Below are positions 1-7,376 of a stretch of DNA of 9,498 nucleotides, piece after piece. Below the pieces are notes generated by a model, which was not told the origin of the DNA, did not search any database, and was given only the letters and a program-made list of their open reading frames with translations. The position numbers and the translations under genes are program-made. The stretch spans positions 31,301 to 40,798 of the forward strand of contig DJJW01000004.1 of the NCBI GenBank assembly GCA_002434335.1, written 5' to 3'. Every line of letters starts with the position of its first letter. Within the stretch, counting starts at the first letter, position 1. The stretch is from Lachnoclostridium sp. UBA6558. Its GTDB lineage: Bacteria > Bacillota > Clostridia > Lachnospirales > Lachnospiraceae.

Positions 1-39
1 TCATTCATAATGGTGTTTGCTACACGTTTGTTTTACTCA

Positions 40-57
40 TATGTATAACAGATTATT
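40..57. repeat. Possible partial copy of an intergenic repeat
   Basis: The + strand reads TATGTATAACAGATTATT here. It matches 7553-7570 at 17 of 18 positions; that second site is part of the better-supported repeat downstream of modA. This copy lies about 50 nt past the stop codon of the araM-like gene, so both sites follow a gene's 3' end. The sequence is short and AT-rich, so chance is not excluded. The rest of the stretch from 1 to 104 shows no gene and no clear terminator for the araM-like gene. Confidence 0.3.
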
Positions 58-104
58 ATACGATTTCTATATTAATATTAATCTCTATAATTTCCGTATT
101 AATC

Positions 105-1403
105 TCAGGTTTCATTTTTTATTTTAAATAGTTTTGATAACCTTAAGAATGTCAGCCGGTTTCTGACATAGGGTGCTAAACGAATCGTAATGGGCAGCAA
201 TTTCTCTTCAAGTGAAATTTCCTTCATTTCTTTTTTGCAGCCTGCAGCAGATAAAAGTTTTAACAGTTCAGACTCTGAGGGCAGCTTATCTAAAACACCT
301 GCAATTGAAGGCAGCTGACTGTTTAATTTATCACTATCAACCAGAGCAAGCGGATCAGGTGTATTTTCTTCCAGTATTCCTTCATAAAGTTCCTTTTTCC
401 CAAAAGTCTCCTGAAGCACCTCTAGCTCCATTCCTTTGTAAGGAATCACTTTACAAATGCCATTTTTGATTGCATTTTTTATTTTATGATAGGTATGTAC
501 TACAATCATCAGACCTATGGAAACTTTTTCTCCATGATAGGCATCTAAAGGTCCATTTATCACTTCCATCTCCCAAAGGTGAGATATATGGTGTTCCGCA
601 CCAGAGGCCGGTCTTGAATTACCGATCATCTGCATGGCTATACCGGATAATAAAAGAGCATACATAAGCTGTTCATAAGCTTTCAAAGTCTTTTCTTCCT
701 CGAGGCTTCCTCTTAAATCTTCAATACAGCTGCATACCTCTTTCAGAGCAGTCATTTCAAGTTCACATACACGGTGGCAGATATACTCTCCGGTTACCAT
801 ATGGGATATCTCCCAGTCTGTAAGTGCGGTGTATTTACCCAATAAATCAGAAATACCGGACGCAGTCAGACGATAAGGTGCCTTTGAAAATATTTTGGTA
901 TCAGCTATTACTAGCTCCGGTGATACACCGGGCATAGTTTTCTTCAAGCCATTCCAGGTCATGGCAGATACGGTGGATACAAAACCGTCTACGCTGGCCG
1001 CAGTAGGTACAGATACAAAGTTTAACCCGTAATCCTTTGACAGATATCTGCTGATATCATGTACGGTGCCGGAACCTACTGCTATAATCAACTTTGTATC
1101 TGGTGAAATCTTGAGTCCTTTCTCTGCCAGTGCCACACCGTGATTGTCAGCATGAAGGTCCTTAGCCGGCAATATAATCATATTACAGCCAGGCAGCAGC
1201 TTCTCGACAGCCTCTCCAGCTGCCTGATATGTATTAGTGTCACAAATTACGGATATGTCTGTATAAGCTCCTGTATAAATCTTGCTTAATTTCTCGGGAA
1301 GTTTCTTTAACGCATTTTCTTCTACCAGAATCTCTTTCACGAAAATTTCATGACTTCTGCCACAGCTGCAGGCCCCATGAAAGTTACTGACATCTATTTG
1401 CAC
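105..1403 (-). CDS. araM: AraM/EgsA-type sn-glycerol-1-phosphate dehydrogenase
   Basis: The predicted enzyme is cytosolic and reduces dihydroxyacetone phosphate to sn-glycerol 1-phosphate with NAD(P)H. It belongs to the metal-dependent dehydrogenase superfamily; Bacillus subtilis AraM is the known bacterial example and uses nickel. Visible signs, numbered from the GTG, are an N-terminal GACSCGRSHE segment near residue 15, the nucleotide-binding GSGTVHD at 110-116, and likely metal ligands Asp186 (GISDLLGK), a His in the AEHHISH segment near 271, and His290 (DAYHGE). I place the start at GTG 1403, giving 432 aa, close to the roughly 400 usual for the family. A full AAAGGAGG lies 7 nt before this GTG, and family homology begins just after it. 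The frame stays open for 74 more codons to an ATG at 1625, but that ATG has no ribosome binding site. The gene is separated from its neighbour by 256 nt and is probably transcribed alone. Family call is firm; the exact substrate is inferred. Confidence 0.88.
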   Translation of the reverse strand: MQIDVSNFHGACSCGRSHEIFVKEILVEENALKKLPEKLSKIYTGAYTDISVICDTNTYQAAGEAVEKLLPGCNMIILPAKDLHADNHGVALAEKGLKISPDTKLIIAVGSGTVHDISRYLSKDYGLNFVSVPTAASVDGFVSTVSAMTWNGLKKTMPGVSPELVIADTKIFSKAPYRLTASGISDLLGKYTALTDWEISHMVTGEYICHRVCELEMTALKEVCSCIEDLRGSLEEEKTLKAYEQLMYALLLSGIAMQMIGNSRPASGAEHHISHLWEMEVINGPLDAYHGEKVSIGLMIVVHTYHKIKNAIKNGICKVIPYKGMELEVLQETFGKKELYEGILEENTPDPLALVDSDKLNSQLPSIAGVLDKLPSESELLKLLSAAGCKKEMKEISLEEKLLPITIRLAPYVRNRLTFLRLSKLFKIKNET

Positions 1404-1452
1404 AACAAATCCTCCTTTAGATCCAAGCTGGAATAACAGCACTTCTGTTTTT

Positions 1453-1493
1453 ATTATATTAGGAATCATAAAACCTGTTCCTGCAAAATACAA
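1453..1493 (-). promoter_or_regulatory. Candidate promoter of the araM-like gene
   Basis: On the minus strand TTGTAT (1488-1493) is followed after 17 nt by TATGAT (1465-1470), which would give a leader of about 55 nt before the GTG start. A perfect TATAAT at 1453-1458 lies just downstream but has only a poor -35 (GGAACA, spacer 17). Either would place the transcript start inside the open 5' extension, supporting the shorter protein. The -35 matches consensus only in TTG, so this is a weak call. Confidence 0.35.
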
Positions 1494-1549
1494 TATTACA
1501 GCGTTATTTACATTTAATTCACATTTAAACCCGGCAAAGATATCCTCTG

Positions 1550-1580
1550 AATTGGGGCATATCAGGCTTTCACCCCAATT
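1550..1580. repeat. Perfect 8-bp inverted repeat, AATTGGGG/CCCCAATT
   Basis: Arms at 1550-1557 and 1573-1580 are perfectly complementary and enclose a 15-nt loop. The site lies in the M16-to-araM spacer, about 80 nt after the M16 stop codon. No T-run follows on either strand, so it is not a standard intrinsic terminator. It could stabilise the 3' end of the M16 transcript or be a protein site; the sequence does not decide. Confidence 0.4.
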
Positions 1581-1659
1581 AAATAAATATCCATTTAGAT
1601 ATCTATCCAATAGGGGCTTTAGCATATAACGATTATAAATGTAATTGTATTCACTTTTA

Positions 1660-2916
1660 TTATTGTTTTGAAGTTAATCCCTTAAGGTCGACGCCTTCCA
1701 GATTACCTACAAGTGAAATGCTGACACTTTCTTTCTTTAGATACTTTACCGCAAAATCCCTTACCTGGTCAATCGTTACACTATTAACTTTTTCTATAAT
1801 TTCTTCCAGCGGTATTATATATCCTCGAAACAGCATTGCTTTACCATTGCTGTTCATTCGGTTTTTGGCGGTCTCATCCCCCATAATAAGCTCGGTCTTA
1901 ATCTGCTCCTTGCACATTGCAAGTTCCTCTTCTGTAATACCTTTTTCTTTAATATCTTCAACAATCTGAAAGACATTATCAATGACAGGCTTTAACTGAG
2001 ACGGATTCATAGCTCCGTATACCTGGAAAAGTCCGGCTTTGGAATAAGAACTTCCATAAGAATAAATGGTATAGGTAAGTCCCAGATTCTCACGTATTTC
2101 CTGAAATAATCTGGAATTGATGCTTCCACCAAAAACAGAATTGAGAACTGTAAGAATATATTTCTCTTCACCATCGGATACAATGGATTCATATGCTATA
2201 TTTAAATGCAGCTGTTCTACATCTTTTTCTTTTACATAGACTGTGGGCACATAACTGGGTGCCGTAGTTGCTTCTGTTCTCTCACCTTCGGGAATCCTGC
2301 CAAAATTCTTTTCTAAAAGTTCTGTAATCTCTTCTTCCTTAAAATTTCCCGATACTGAAATTACAATATTCTGGCTTACGTAATGTTTTGCCATAAATGC
2401 CAGCACTTCATCCCTTGTAATATTTTTCACAGTTTCTTTTGATCCGGAAATCTGATAACCCAGGGGATGGTTGTCCCACACCTTCAATTGGAGCATCTCA
2501 TGGACAAGGTCCTCCGGAGAATCATCATACATATCAATTTCTTCTATTATAACTCCCTTTTCTTTCTTTAAGGCTTTTTCATCAATGAGAGAATTATTCA
2601 GCATGTCCCCTAAAATATCAATAGCAACAGACAGATGCTCATCCAGGGTAACCGCATAGAAAGAGGTGCACTCCTTACTGGTATAAGCGTTAATATCACC
2701 GCCAATCCTAGCCATTTCATCTGCAATCTGTTTGGCATTTCTTGTTGTTGTTCCTTTAAAGAGCATATGTTCAATTATATGTGAAATCCCGTTATTTTTT
2801 TCATTCTCATTGGAGGACCCCACCTTAACCCATATTCCAAGAGCAGCACTTCTAAGATAAGGCATTGTCTCCATTACAACTGTTATTCCATTGGATAATT
2901 TCCTGGTATTTACCAT
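1660..2916 (-). CDS. M16 family zinc metallopeptidase (pitrilysin/processing-peptidase type)
   Basis: This 418-residue protein has the inverted zinc motif HxxEH at residues 46-50 (HIIEH), with the distal Glu ligand near residue 126 in EKGVIIEEIDM. That spacing matches the HxxEH-(74-76)-E pattern of active M16 subunits. The segments RIGGDINAYTSKECTSFYA and, in the C-terminal half, NSVFGGSINSRLFQEIRENLGLTY are typical of the family; the latter resembles the substrate-binding R/Y region. The length fits single-subunit bacterial members such as B. subtilis MlpA (YmxG). No signal peptide is seen, so it is probably cytoplasmic. Its substrate cannot be inferred. The start is supported by GAAAGG (2926-2931) 9 nt before the ATG. 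In many Firmicutes this gene sits next to pnp, but here the upstream neighbour is a DNA glycosylase gene 126 nt away. No clear terminator follows it. Confidence 0.92.
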   Translation of the reverse strand: MVNTRKLSNGITVVMETMPYLRSAALGIWVKVGSSNENEKNNGISHIIEHMLFKGTTTRNAKQIADEMARIGGDINAYTSKECTSFYAVTLDEHLSVAIDILGDMLNNSLIDEKALKKEKGVIIEEIDMYDDSPEDLVHEMLQLKVWDNHPLGYQISGSKETVKNITRDEVLAFMAKHYVSQNIVISVSGNFKEEEITELLEKNFGRIPEGERTEATTAPSYVPTVYVKEKDVEQLHLNIAYESIVSDGEEKYILTVLNSVFGGSINSRLFQEIRENLGLTYTIYSYGSSYSKAGLFQVYGAMNPSQLKPVIDNVFQIVEDIKEKGITEEELAMCKEQIKTELIMGDETAKNRMNSNGKAMLFRGYIIPLEEIIEKVNSVTIDQVRDFAVKYLKKESVSISLVGNLEGVDLKGLTSKQ

Positions 2917-2949
2917 TCACTTCAACCTTTCTGATAATCAATAAAATTA

Positions 2950-2978
2950 ATTGTATCATCATTACTGCTATTATACAA
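2950..2978 (-). promoter_or_regulatory. Candidate promoter of the M16 peptidase gene
   Basis: On the minus strand TTGTAT (2973-2978) and TACAAT (2950-2955) are 17 nt apart, about 35 nt before the ATG. A perfect TATAAT at 2970-2975 overlaps the -35 and could serve instead, but it lacks a good -35 of its own. The spacer is AT-rich, so chance matches are likely. Confidence 0.35.
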
Positions 2979-3042
2979 CAGCGAATAATATGAAGCTGCA
3001 GAGTATTTACATTATTTGTAATACCATAACTATCCATTCATT

Positions 3043-4236
3043 CTAACCTTCTGTTTTTTTAATAAAATCCTTATGGTAATTAATTTCGTCAGCCGAATTA
3101 AAATCAGCGAAGCGACGAACCGCTTCCTGTAAGGGTTTCTGGAATTCTTCCCATTCTTTTCCCTCTTCCAACCAGATATTTTTCACTTCCAGAATTTTAT
3201 TCTTTCTGTTAACAGCAAGCTCTCCCCTTCCAATTATTTCATTTCCGGACAGAATAGGAAGTACATAATAGCCATATTTCCGCTTATCTTCCGGAGTATA
3301 TATTTCCCATTTATAATCAAAATGAAACAATTCTGAAATCAATTTTCTATCCCATAACATATTATCAAGAGGTGCCAAAAACTCTGTTCTGCTTAGCTCA
3401 TCACTATCCGATTCTTTTATGAGTTTTGCATCTTCTTTCATGCAATAAAGTGGAGATTCCATATCTTCAACATGAATTCTTATAATCTTGCCTTTTTCCA
3501 ATAATTCGCTAAAAATACGGTTCCTATCGCCTGCCTTCAAATATCGGATTCCCAGAAAGGCATCGGAGGGACGGTTCCACAAAAGGCCAACCCCTGCTAT
3601 CCTTCTGAGAACCCTCCATTTAAAATGCTCATAATCGTCTCTTAAGGGGTCTTTTCTTTTGTACTCTTTTCCAAGATAATCTTTCGCCAAAGCATAATAT
3701 TTATTGGTACCCTTCTTATGATGAATGATCAGTTCACCGGCAAAATACAAATTCTCAAGTGCCACCCGTGTCAGGCTGGTATCAATCCCCCAATACCAGT
3801 CAACTTTGCTTCCGGTTTTAATATCCTTGGAGCTAACCATGCCTTTTTCCTTGATTTTTTCAAAGATTGCAGGTATAACTTCAGCTACCTGGCTCTGAAA
3901 CCAGGCATTATCCTTTAATCGGTTTCTGGTACGTTCAAAATAGCGAAAATCCTCCGTAGGAAAAATGGAAAGATTCTTATCAAAATAATCAATCAAAGTC
4001 CTGTCTTCATACAACAGTTTATAGAGCATATCCTTCTTAAAACCTGCAACTCTTGACAGAAGGACCAGTTCCGGATTCTTACCGCATACATCAACCGGAT
4101 CAAACTGGATACAGCCTGCCTGCTTAATATAATCATATACTCCCTGCTCTCCTGCAAATCGATACTCCCCAATTAACCCTTGTTTACGCAAAAGCAAAGT
4201 CCTTGCCTGTTTCTTCGATAAATGATATTCTTTCAT
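3043..4236 (-). CDS. YcaQ/AlkX-type winged-helix DNA glycosylase (HTH_42 family)
   Basis: The 397-residue protein belongs to the family of E. coli YcaQ (AlkX, about 410 aa), which removes alkylated bases and unhooks nitrogen-mustard interstrand crosslinks, and Streptomyces AlkZ. The catalytic motif is visible as Gln44-Phe-Asp46 (GCIQFDPVD). Q-hydrophobic-D marks the AlkX branch; AlkZ has Q-hydrophobic-Q. The family signature follows in the C-terminal half: EFLAPLDNMLWDRKLI, then FHFDYKWEIYTPEDKRKYGYYVLPIL. I chose ATG 4236 because GGAGG (4243-4247) lies 6 nt upstream and family homology begins at LSKKQARTLLLRKQGL. An in-frame ATG at 4314 would add 26 unconserved residues and lacks a ribosome binding site. 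The gene is separated from the radical SAM stop by 89 nt with a TATAAT in between. A role in DNA repair is inferred from the family; the lesion is unknown. Confidence 0.87.
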   Translation of the reverse strand: MKEYHLSKKQARTLLLRKQGLIGEYRFAGEQGVYDYIKQAGCIQFDPVDVCGKNPELVLLSRVAGFKKDMLYKLLYEDRTLIDYFDKNLSIFPTEDFRYFERTRNRLKDNAWFQSQVAEVIPAIFEKIKEKGMVSSKDIKTGSKVDWYWGIDTSLTRVALENLYFAGELIIHHKKGTNKYYALAKDYLGKEYKRKDPLRDDYEHFKWRVLRRIAGVGLLWNRPSDAFLGIRYLKAGDRNRIFSELLEKGKIIRIHVEDMESPLYCMKEDAKLIKESDSDELSRTEFLAPLDNMLWDRKLISELFHFDYKWEIYTPEDKRKYGYYVLPILSGNEIIGRGELAVNRKNKILEVKNIWLEEGKEWEEFQKPLQEAVRRFADFNSADEINYHKDFIKKTEG

Positions 4237-4276
4237 GGTATTCCTCCAGCCATTTTCCGAACAACTGTTCTTTTCC

Positions 4277-4282
4277 ATTATA
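4277..4282 (-). promoter_or_regulatory. Perfect TATAAT before the AlkX-type gene
   Basis: The minus strand carries TATAAT about 40 nt before the preferred ATG, giving a leader of about 34 nt. No good -35 is found at 16-18 nt. TTGTAT sits at a short 15-nt spacing and TTGCTT at 20 nt. A separate promoter is plausible because no translational coupling with the radical SAM gene is visible, but it is not certain. Confidence 0.4.
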
Positions 4283-4325
4283 GTACCATTATCTGTTATA
4301 CAAAGCAAGGACATAATTTATACTT

Positions 4326-5411
4326 TTAAAGAAGTGATTCAACGAACTCCTTTTGATCAAACAATACGCATCCGCCGATATGCTCCGCCAGCAGCCTGTG
4401 ATTCTCTTTAATTTTCTCAAACAGCGGTGATTTCAAGGCAGCTCTCAATCCTGACTCTTTTACGTTACAGTCTGAATAAGGTGAAAACGGACAAGGTTCT
4501 GCACCGCCTCTGGCATTAATGTGAAAGAAACCTCTTCCCGCAGCCAGACATCCACCAGCACCTTCCTCATCACCCGGAAAGGAAATGAATATCATATCCT
4601 GAAAGCACTCTCTTAAACTGTTCAGTCTGTTATCAAGATATACTCTGTCGGATTGCTCTAAGGCCAAAGCTTCGGTATTATCTGATACAGGTACATACTC
4701 CACATAGAATACAAGTCTGCACCCTTTCTGATTTAACTTATCAAGAAAATCTACCGATGTCACTTCCTCTTTATTCTCCTTTGTAACCGTGATGGAAGTT
4801 CCAAACAGTATTCCTTTCTTTTTCATAGCCAGCATTGTATTAATTACTTTTTGATATATACCTTTTCCTCTTCTGCCGTCCGTAGTATTTTCTTCCCCCT
4901 CCATACTTAAAACCGGAATCAGGTTCCTATGACGGTCCAAGAATTGAAGATATTCCTCTTCGATAACAGTACCATTAGTAAAAACCGGAAAAATTATCTC
5001 CTTATAAATAGCAGCCTGCTCTATGATATCCTTTCTTACCATTGGCTCTCCCCCTGCAAGAAGTATAAAAGAGATTCCAAGCTCTCTGGCTTCTTTAAAA
5101 ACAACTCCCCATTCATCTGCACTAAGTGTGTCTCTATCTTCTCTGTCCGAACAGCTGCTGCTCGCTCTGGCATAGCAGCCGGCACATTGCAGATTGCAGA
5201 CATTGGTAATACTGGCAATAAGAAAAGGCGGGATATGTTCACCTTTTTGCTCAAATACGTGTCTTGTTTTTGCTGCTTTGGCAGCATTTACAGCATATCC
5301 GGCTAGAAACATACTTTCTCTGGGATTTTTCAAGGTCCCTTTCATTGCATCCTTTACTAACCTTTCTACTCCTCCATTTAAATACTCCTCTAAATTAAAG
5401 TTCTGATTCAT
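4326..5411 (-). CDS. Radical SAM protein with C-terminal SPASM/twitch-like cysteines, function unassigned
   Basis: The 361-residue protein has the CxxxCxxC motif for the S-adenosylmethionine-binding [4Fe-4S] cluster at Cys72, Cys76 and Cys79 (CNLQCAGC), followed by Tyr, and a GGEP motif at 120-123. The C-terminal part carries Cys288, Cys307, Cys315 and Cys348 in GGCLAAGRGF, EPCPFSPYSDC and HIGGCVLF. This pattern suggests one auxiliary [4Fe-4S] cluster of the twitch or short-SPASM kind. The first 60 residues (LEEYLNGGVERLVKDAMKG region) are helical-looking with no recognised motif. No precursor peptide gene or modified-protein partner lies beside it, so neither a RiPP maturase nor a sulfatase-maturase role can be supported. 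The gene is insulated from modC by a terminator and is not part of the mod operon. The start has GAGG 5 nt upstream and GGAG directly before the ATG. Family class is firm, reaction unknown. Confidence 0.85.
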   Translation of the reverse strand: MNQNFNLEEYLNGGVERLVKDAMKGTLKNPRESMFLAGYAVNAAKAAKTRHVFEQKGEHIPPFLIASITNVCNLQCAGCYARASSSCSDREDRDTLSADEWGVVFKEARELGISFILLAGGEPMVRKDIIEQAAIYKEIIFPVFTNGTVIEEEYLQFLDRHRNLIPVLSMEGEENTTDGRRGKGIYQKVINTMLAMKKKGILFGTSITVTKENKEEVTSVDFLDKLNQKGCRLVFYVEYVPVSDNTEALALEQSDRVYLDNRLNSLRECFQDMIFISFPGDEEGAGGCLAAGRGFFHINARGGAEPCPFSPYSDCNVKESGLRAALKSPLFEKIKENHRLLAEHIGGCVLFDQKEFVESLL

Positions 5412-5449
5412 CTCCGCCTCACCTGTCTTATATTAATTTTATTATTTCA

Positions 5450-5476
5450 ACGTTATAACGTATTCAACTTATTATA
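5450..5476 (-). promoter_or_regulatory. TATAAT plus 12-bp palindrome upstream of the radical SAM gene
   Basis: ACGTTATAACGT (5450-5461) is a perfect 12-bp palindrome. It lies 10 nt downstream of a perfect minus-strand TATAAT (5471-5476), i.e. at the expected transcript start, a classic repressor position. TTGAA occurs on both sides of it on the minus strand. No clear -35 fits the TATAAT, and TTGTCA with an 18-nt spacer to TTATAA is an alternative that would place the palindrome over the -10. The palindrome is seen directly; its operator role is inferred. Confidence 0.35.
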
Positions 5477-5490
5477 TGACAATAGTATGA

Positions 5491-5552
5491 CCTGAATATG
5501 TCTATTAAGCAATATTCTTTCCTAAGCATATCATGAGCAAACTGCTGTTCTT
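5491..5552 (-). repeat. Intergenic repeat copy 1 (between modC and the radical SAM gene)
   Basis: This stretch is collinear with 7481-7573, in the same orientation. From 5552 leftward, 31 nt align without gaps to 7573-7543 with 21 matches, including a shared ATATGCTTAG. Then AATATTCTTTCCT (5511-5523 on +) is identical to 7502-7514, and a further partly matching block (ATTAA, CTGAATA) follows. Copy 2 carries about 30 extra nt in the middle. The sequence codes for nothing visible. Confidence 0.6.
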
Positions 5553-5562
5553 TCAATCCACT

Positions 5563-5607
5563 AAAAAAAAGGTTATCTTACTGCCCGGAGGCATATAAGA
5601 ATAACCT
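5563..5607 (-). terminator. Intrinsic terminator of modBC, overlapping the modC 3' end
   Basis: On the minus strand AGGTTATTCTTA (5596-5607) pairs with TAAGATAACCT (5570-5580), with one unpaired A in the upstream arm. An inner TGCC/GGCA stem with a CGGA-type tetraloop is stacked on top, and eight T follow (5563-5570). The whole upstream arm and loop are the last codons of modC, and its TAA stop begins the downstream arm. It ends the modBC transcript and separates it from the radical SAM gene. Confidence 0.88.
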
Positions 5608-6648
5608 GAATTCTTGTAACATTAACAATGCTTCTTTGGGCCGTGTTAGATACTCCGGCACCTGCATCTGGAGCTGATGATTGATTTTATCTACATTAAC
5701 CTTCCACCAGATTTCTCCATGACCGCTTTTGCATAATAAATTTCTTTCAAAGGGGCTGTCCACTATTCTGTAATTTTCAATAGCAAATGAATTCTCACTG
5801 TTTTCAGCTGCCGGTTGTAAGTCATGAGCACGGATTCCGATATACCCCGTATCCTGTGTAACCTTTTGGGCAGTATGAAGGATAACTCCCCAGTCAATCG
5901 CTTCTACTGTATAATCATTGATTTTTCTAATCGGTGATATATTTTTACAGCCGGTAAGCCTGGCTGCTGCAAGCCTTTTAGGATTGCTGAAAATCTTCTC
6001 GGTGTCTCCTGTCAGTATTAGTTCACCGCTGTCAATTATAGCAAGTCTTTCACACAGGCTGTATATTTCATCTCTGTTATGTGAAACAATGATAATATCA
6101 CCTTTATACATTTTTAAGATTTCTAAAAGTTCTTCCAGAAGACTTTCCTTTAAAAAGGCATCCAAGGCAGAAAAGGGTTCATCAAGCATTAATACGTCCG
6201 GTTCATATGCAAAAATCCTTGCCAGCGCCACTCGCTGCTGCTGCCCTCCCGACAGCTGAGCGGGATACCGGTTCTCAAGTCCTGATAAATGAAACAATTC
6301 AAGCATTTCCAGGATCTTGGGCTGCTTTATCTTCCATTTATCTTTCATACCGATACCGATATTCTGTGCTACTGTCATATTGGGAAAGAGCGCATAATTC
6401 TGAAAAAGATAGCCGACTTTACGTTTCTGGGGAATAAGGTTTATCTTCTTATCCGAATCGAATAGAATTTTATCATTTAAAACAATCTTTCCTTTGTCCG
6501 GTTTCTCGATTCCGGCAATACATTTTAAAGTCATGCTCTTTCCGCAGCCGGAAGCTCCCAGAAGTCCCAGTCTGTTACCAGCAGTTTCCAGAGTGACATT
6601 TAAGGAGAAATCTTTAAATTTTTTTGTAATATCAACTGATAAACTCAT
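5578..6648 (-). CDS. modC: Molybdate ABC transporter ATP-binding protein ModC
   Basis: This cytoplasmic ATPase powers molybdate import through ModB. Its 356 residues contain Walker A GASGCGKS (31-38), the Q-loop Gln83 in LFQNYALFP, the signature LSGGQQQRVA (132-141), Walker B VLMLDEP (152-158) with catalytic Glu157, and the switch His190. All catalytic residues are intact. The roughly 120-residue C-terminal part (from RLTGCKNIS near 232) sits where ModC proteins carry a MOP/TOBE oxyanion-sensing domain, but I cannot see a clear TOBE signature; IGIRAHDL is the only familiar-looking segment. The ATG lies 4 nt after the modB stop and its GAGGG binding site is inside the end of modB, which indicates translational coupling. 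The gene's last codons form the terminator stem. Specificity for molybdate rests on the modA and modB neighbours; tungstate is also possible. Confidence 0.93.
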   Translation of the reverse strand: MSLSVDITKKFKDFSLNVTLETAGNRLGLLGASGCGKSMTLKCIAGIEKPDKGKIVLNDKILFDSDKKINLIPQKRKVGYLFQNYALFPNMTVAQNIGIGMKDKWKIKQPKILEMLELFHLSGLENRYPAQLSGGQQQRVALARIFAYEPDVLMLDEPFSALDAFLKESLLEELLEILKMYKGDIIIVSHNRDEIYSLCERLAIIDSGELILTGDTEKIFSNPKRLAAARLTGCKNISPIRKINDYTVEAIDWGVILHTAQKVTQDTGYIGIRAHDLQPAAENSENSFAIENYRIVDSPFERNLLCKSGHGEIWWKVNVDKINHQLQMQVPEYLTRPKEALLMLQEFRLFLYASGQ

Positions 6649-6652
6649 TTCG

Positions 6653-7342
6653 TTACCCTCTAGTCTTTTGCTTTACTGCTTTTGCAGTATATCGTTTCCT
6701 GCTTGGCAGATAATTCATCAAAAATACTACCACAAAGGAAATCGCTACGATAATTGCAACCCACAGCATGGCTTGTTCCATCTTATTTCCTTGCGTTGCG
6801 GAATAAATGGCTACCGGAACGGTTTGGGTTACACCTTTTATGTTACCGGCAATCATTAAGGTTGCCCCAAATTCCCCCAGTGCTCTTGCAAAGGAAAGAA
6901 TTCCGCCGGATATGATACCCGGAAGTGCCAAAGGCATTATGACAGACCAGAATATCTTCCTCTCTGAAAGTCCCAAGGTTCTACCGGCAAAAACAACATT
7001 TTTGTCAATCTGTTCAAATGCAGCTTTCGCCGATCTGTACATTAACGGAAAAGCTATTACCACCGCTGCAATTACCGTTGCTGACCAGGAAAATACGATT
7101 CTGATATCAAATAGAGCCAGAAATTTACCAAGAGGTCCTCTTTTTCCGAATAACAGCAGCAGGAAGAATCCTGCTACTGTAGGAGGTAATACTAAAGGAA
7201 GGGTAAATAATCCATCCAATACCCATTGCAGCTTTCCTTTAAGCTTAAGCACCGAATGCGCAGCGTAGATACCTACAAAAAAGGTTATCGCTGTTGCTAA
7301 TATAGAGGTCTTCATGGAAATAAAAAGGGGTGACCAATCCAT
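6653..7342 (-). CDS. modB: Molybdate ABC transporter permease ModB
   Basis: This inner-membrane permease has 229 residues and about five or six hydrophobic segments, in line with ModB proteins of roughly 220-230 aa. The EAA loop that docks on ModC spans about 117-145 (VFAGRTLGLSERKIFWSVIMPLALPG), with the expected Gly and the IxLP-like IMPLALP. The segments LPLVLPPTVAGFFLLLLFG (48-66) and ARALGEFGATLMIAGN (152-167) are characteristic of molybdate permeases. The start is supported by AAGGAG (7350-7355) 7 nt before the ATG. It is separated from modA by 240 nt, unusually far for this operon, and a good promoter lies in that gap, so modBC can probably be transcribed independently of modA. Confidence 0.95.
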   Translation of the reverse strand: MDWSPLFISMKTSILATAITFFVGIYAAHSVLKLKGKLQWVLDGLFTLPLVLPPTVAGFFLLLLFGKRGPLGKFLALFDIRIVFSWSATVIAAVVIAFPLMYRSAKAAFEQIDKNVVFAGRTLGLSERKIFWSVIMPLALPGIISGGILSFARALGEFGATLMIAGNIKGVTQTVPVAIYSATQGNKMEQAMLWVAIIVAISFVVVFLMNYLPSRKRYTAKAVKQKTRG

Positions 7343-7376
7343 CTATCTACTCCTTCCAATGTAAGTCATAATTGTA

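Noticed and set aside
1550..1580. Terminator of the M16 gene
   Set aside because: The stem is perfect, but no T-run follows it on the minus strand.
1404..1625. N-terminal 74-codon extension of the araM-like protein
   Set aside because: No ribosome binding site at the ATG, no resemblance to the family, and an ideal AAAGGAGG before the GTG at 1403. Candidate promoter elements also fall inside it.
4237..4314. 26-codon upstream extension of the AlkX-type gene
   Set aside because: No ribosome binding site at 4314, a TATAAT lies within the extension, and GGAGG precedes the ATG at 4236 at proper spacing.
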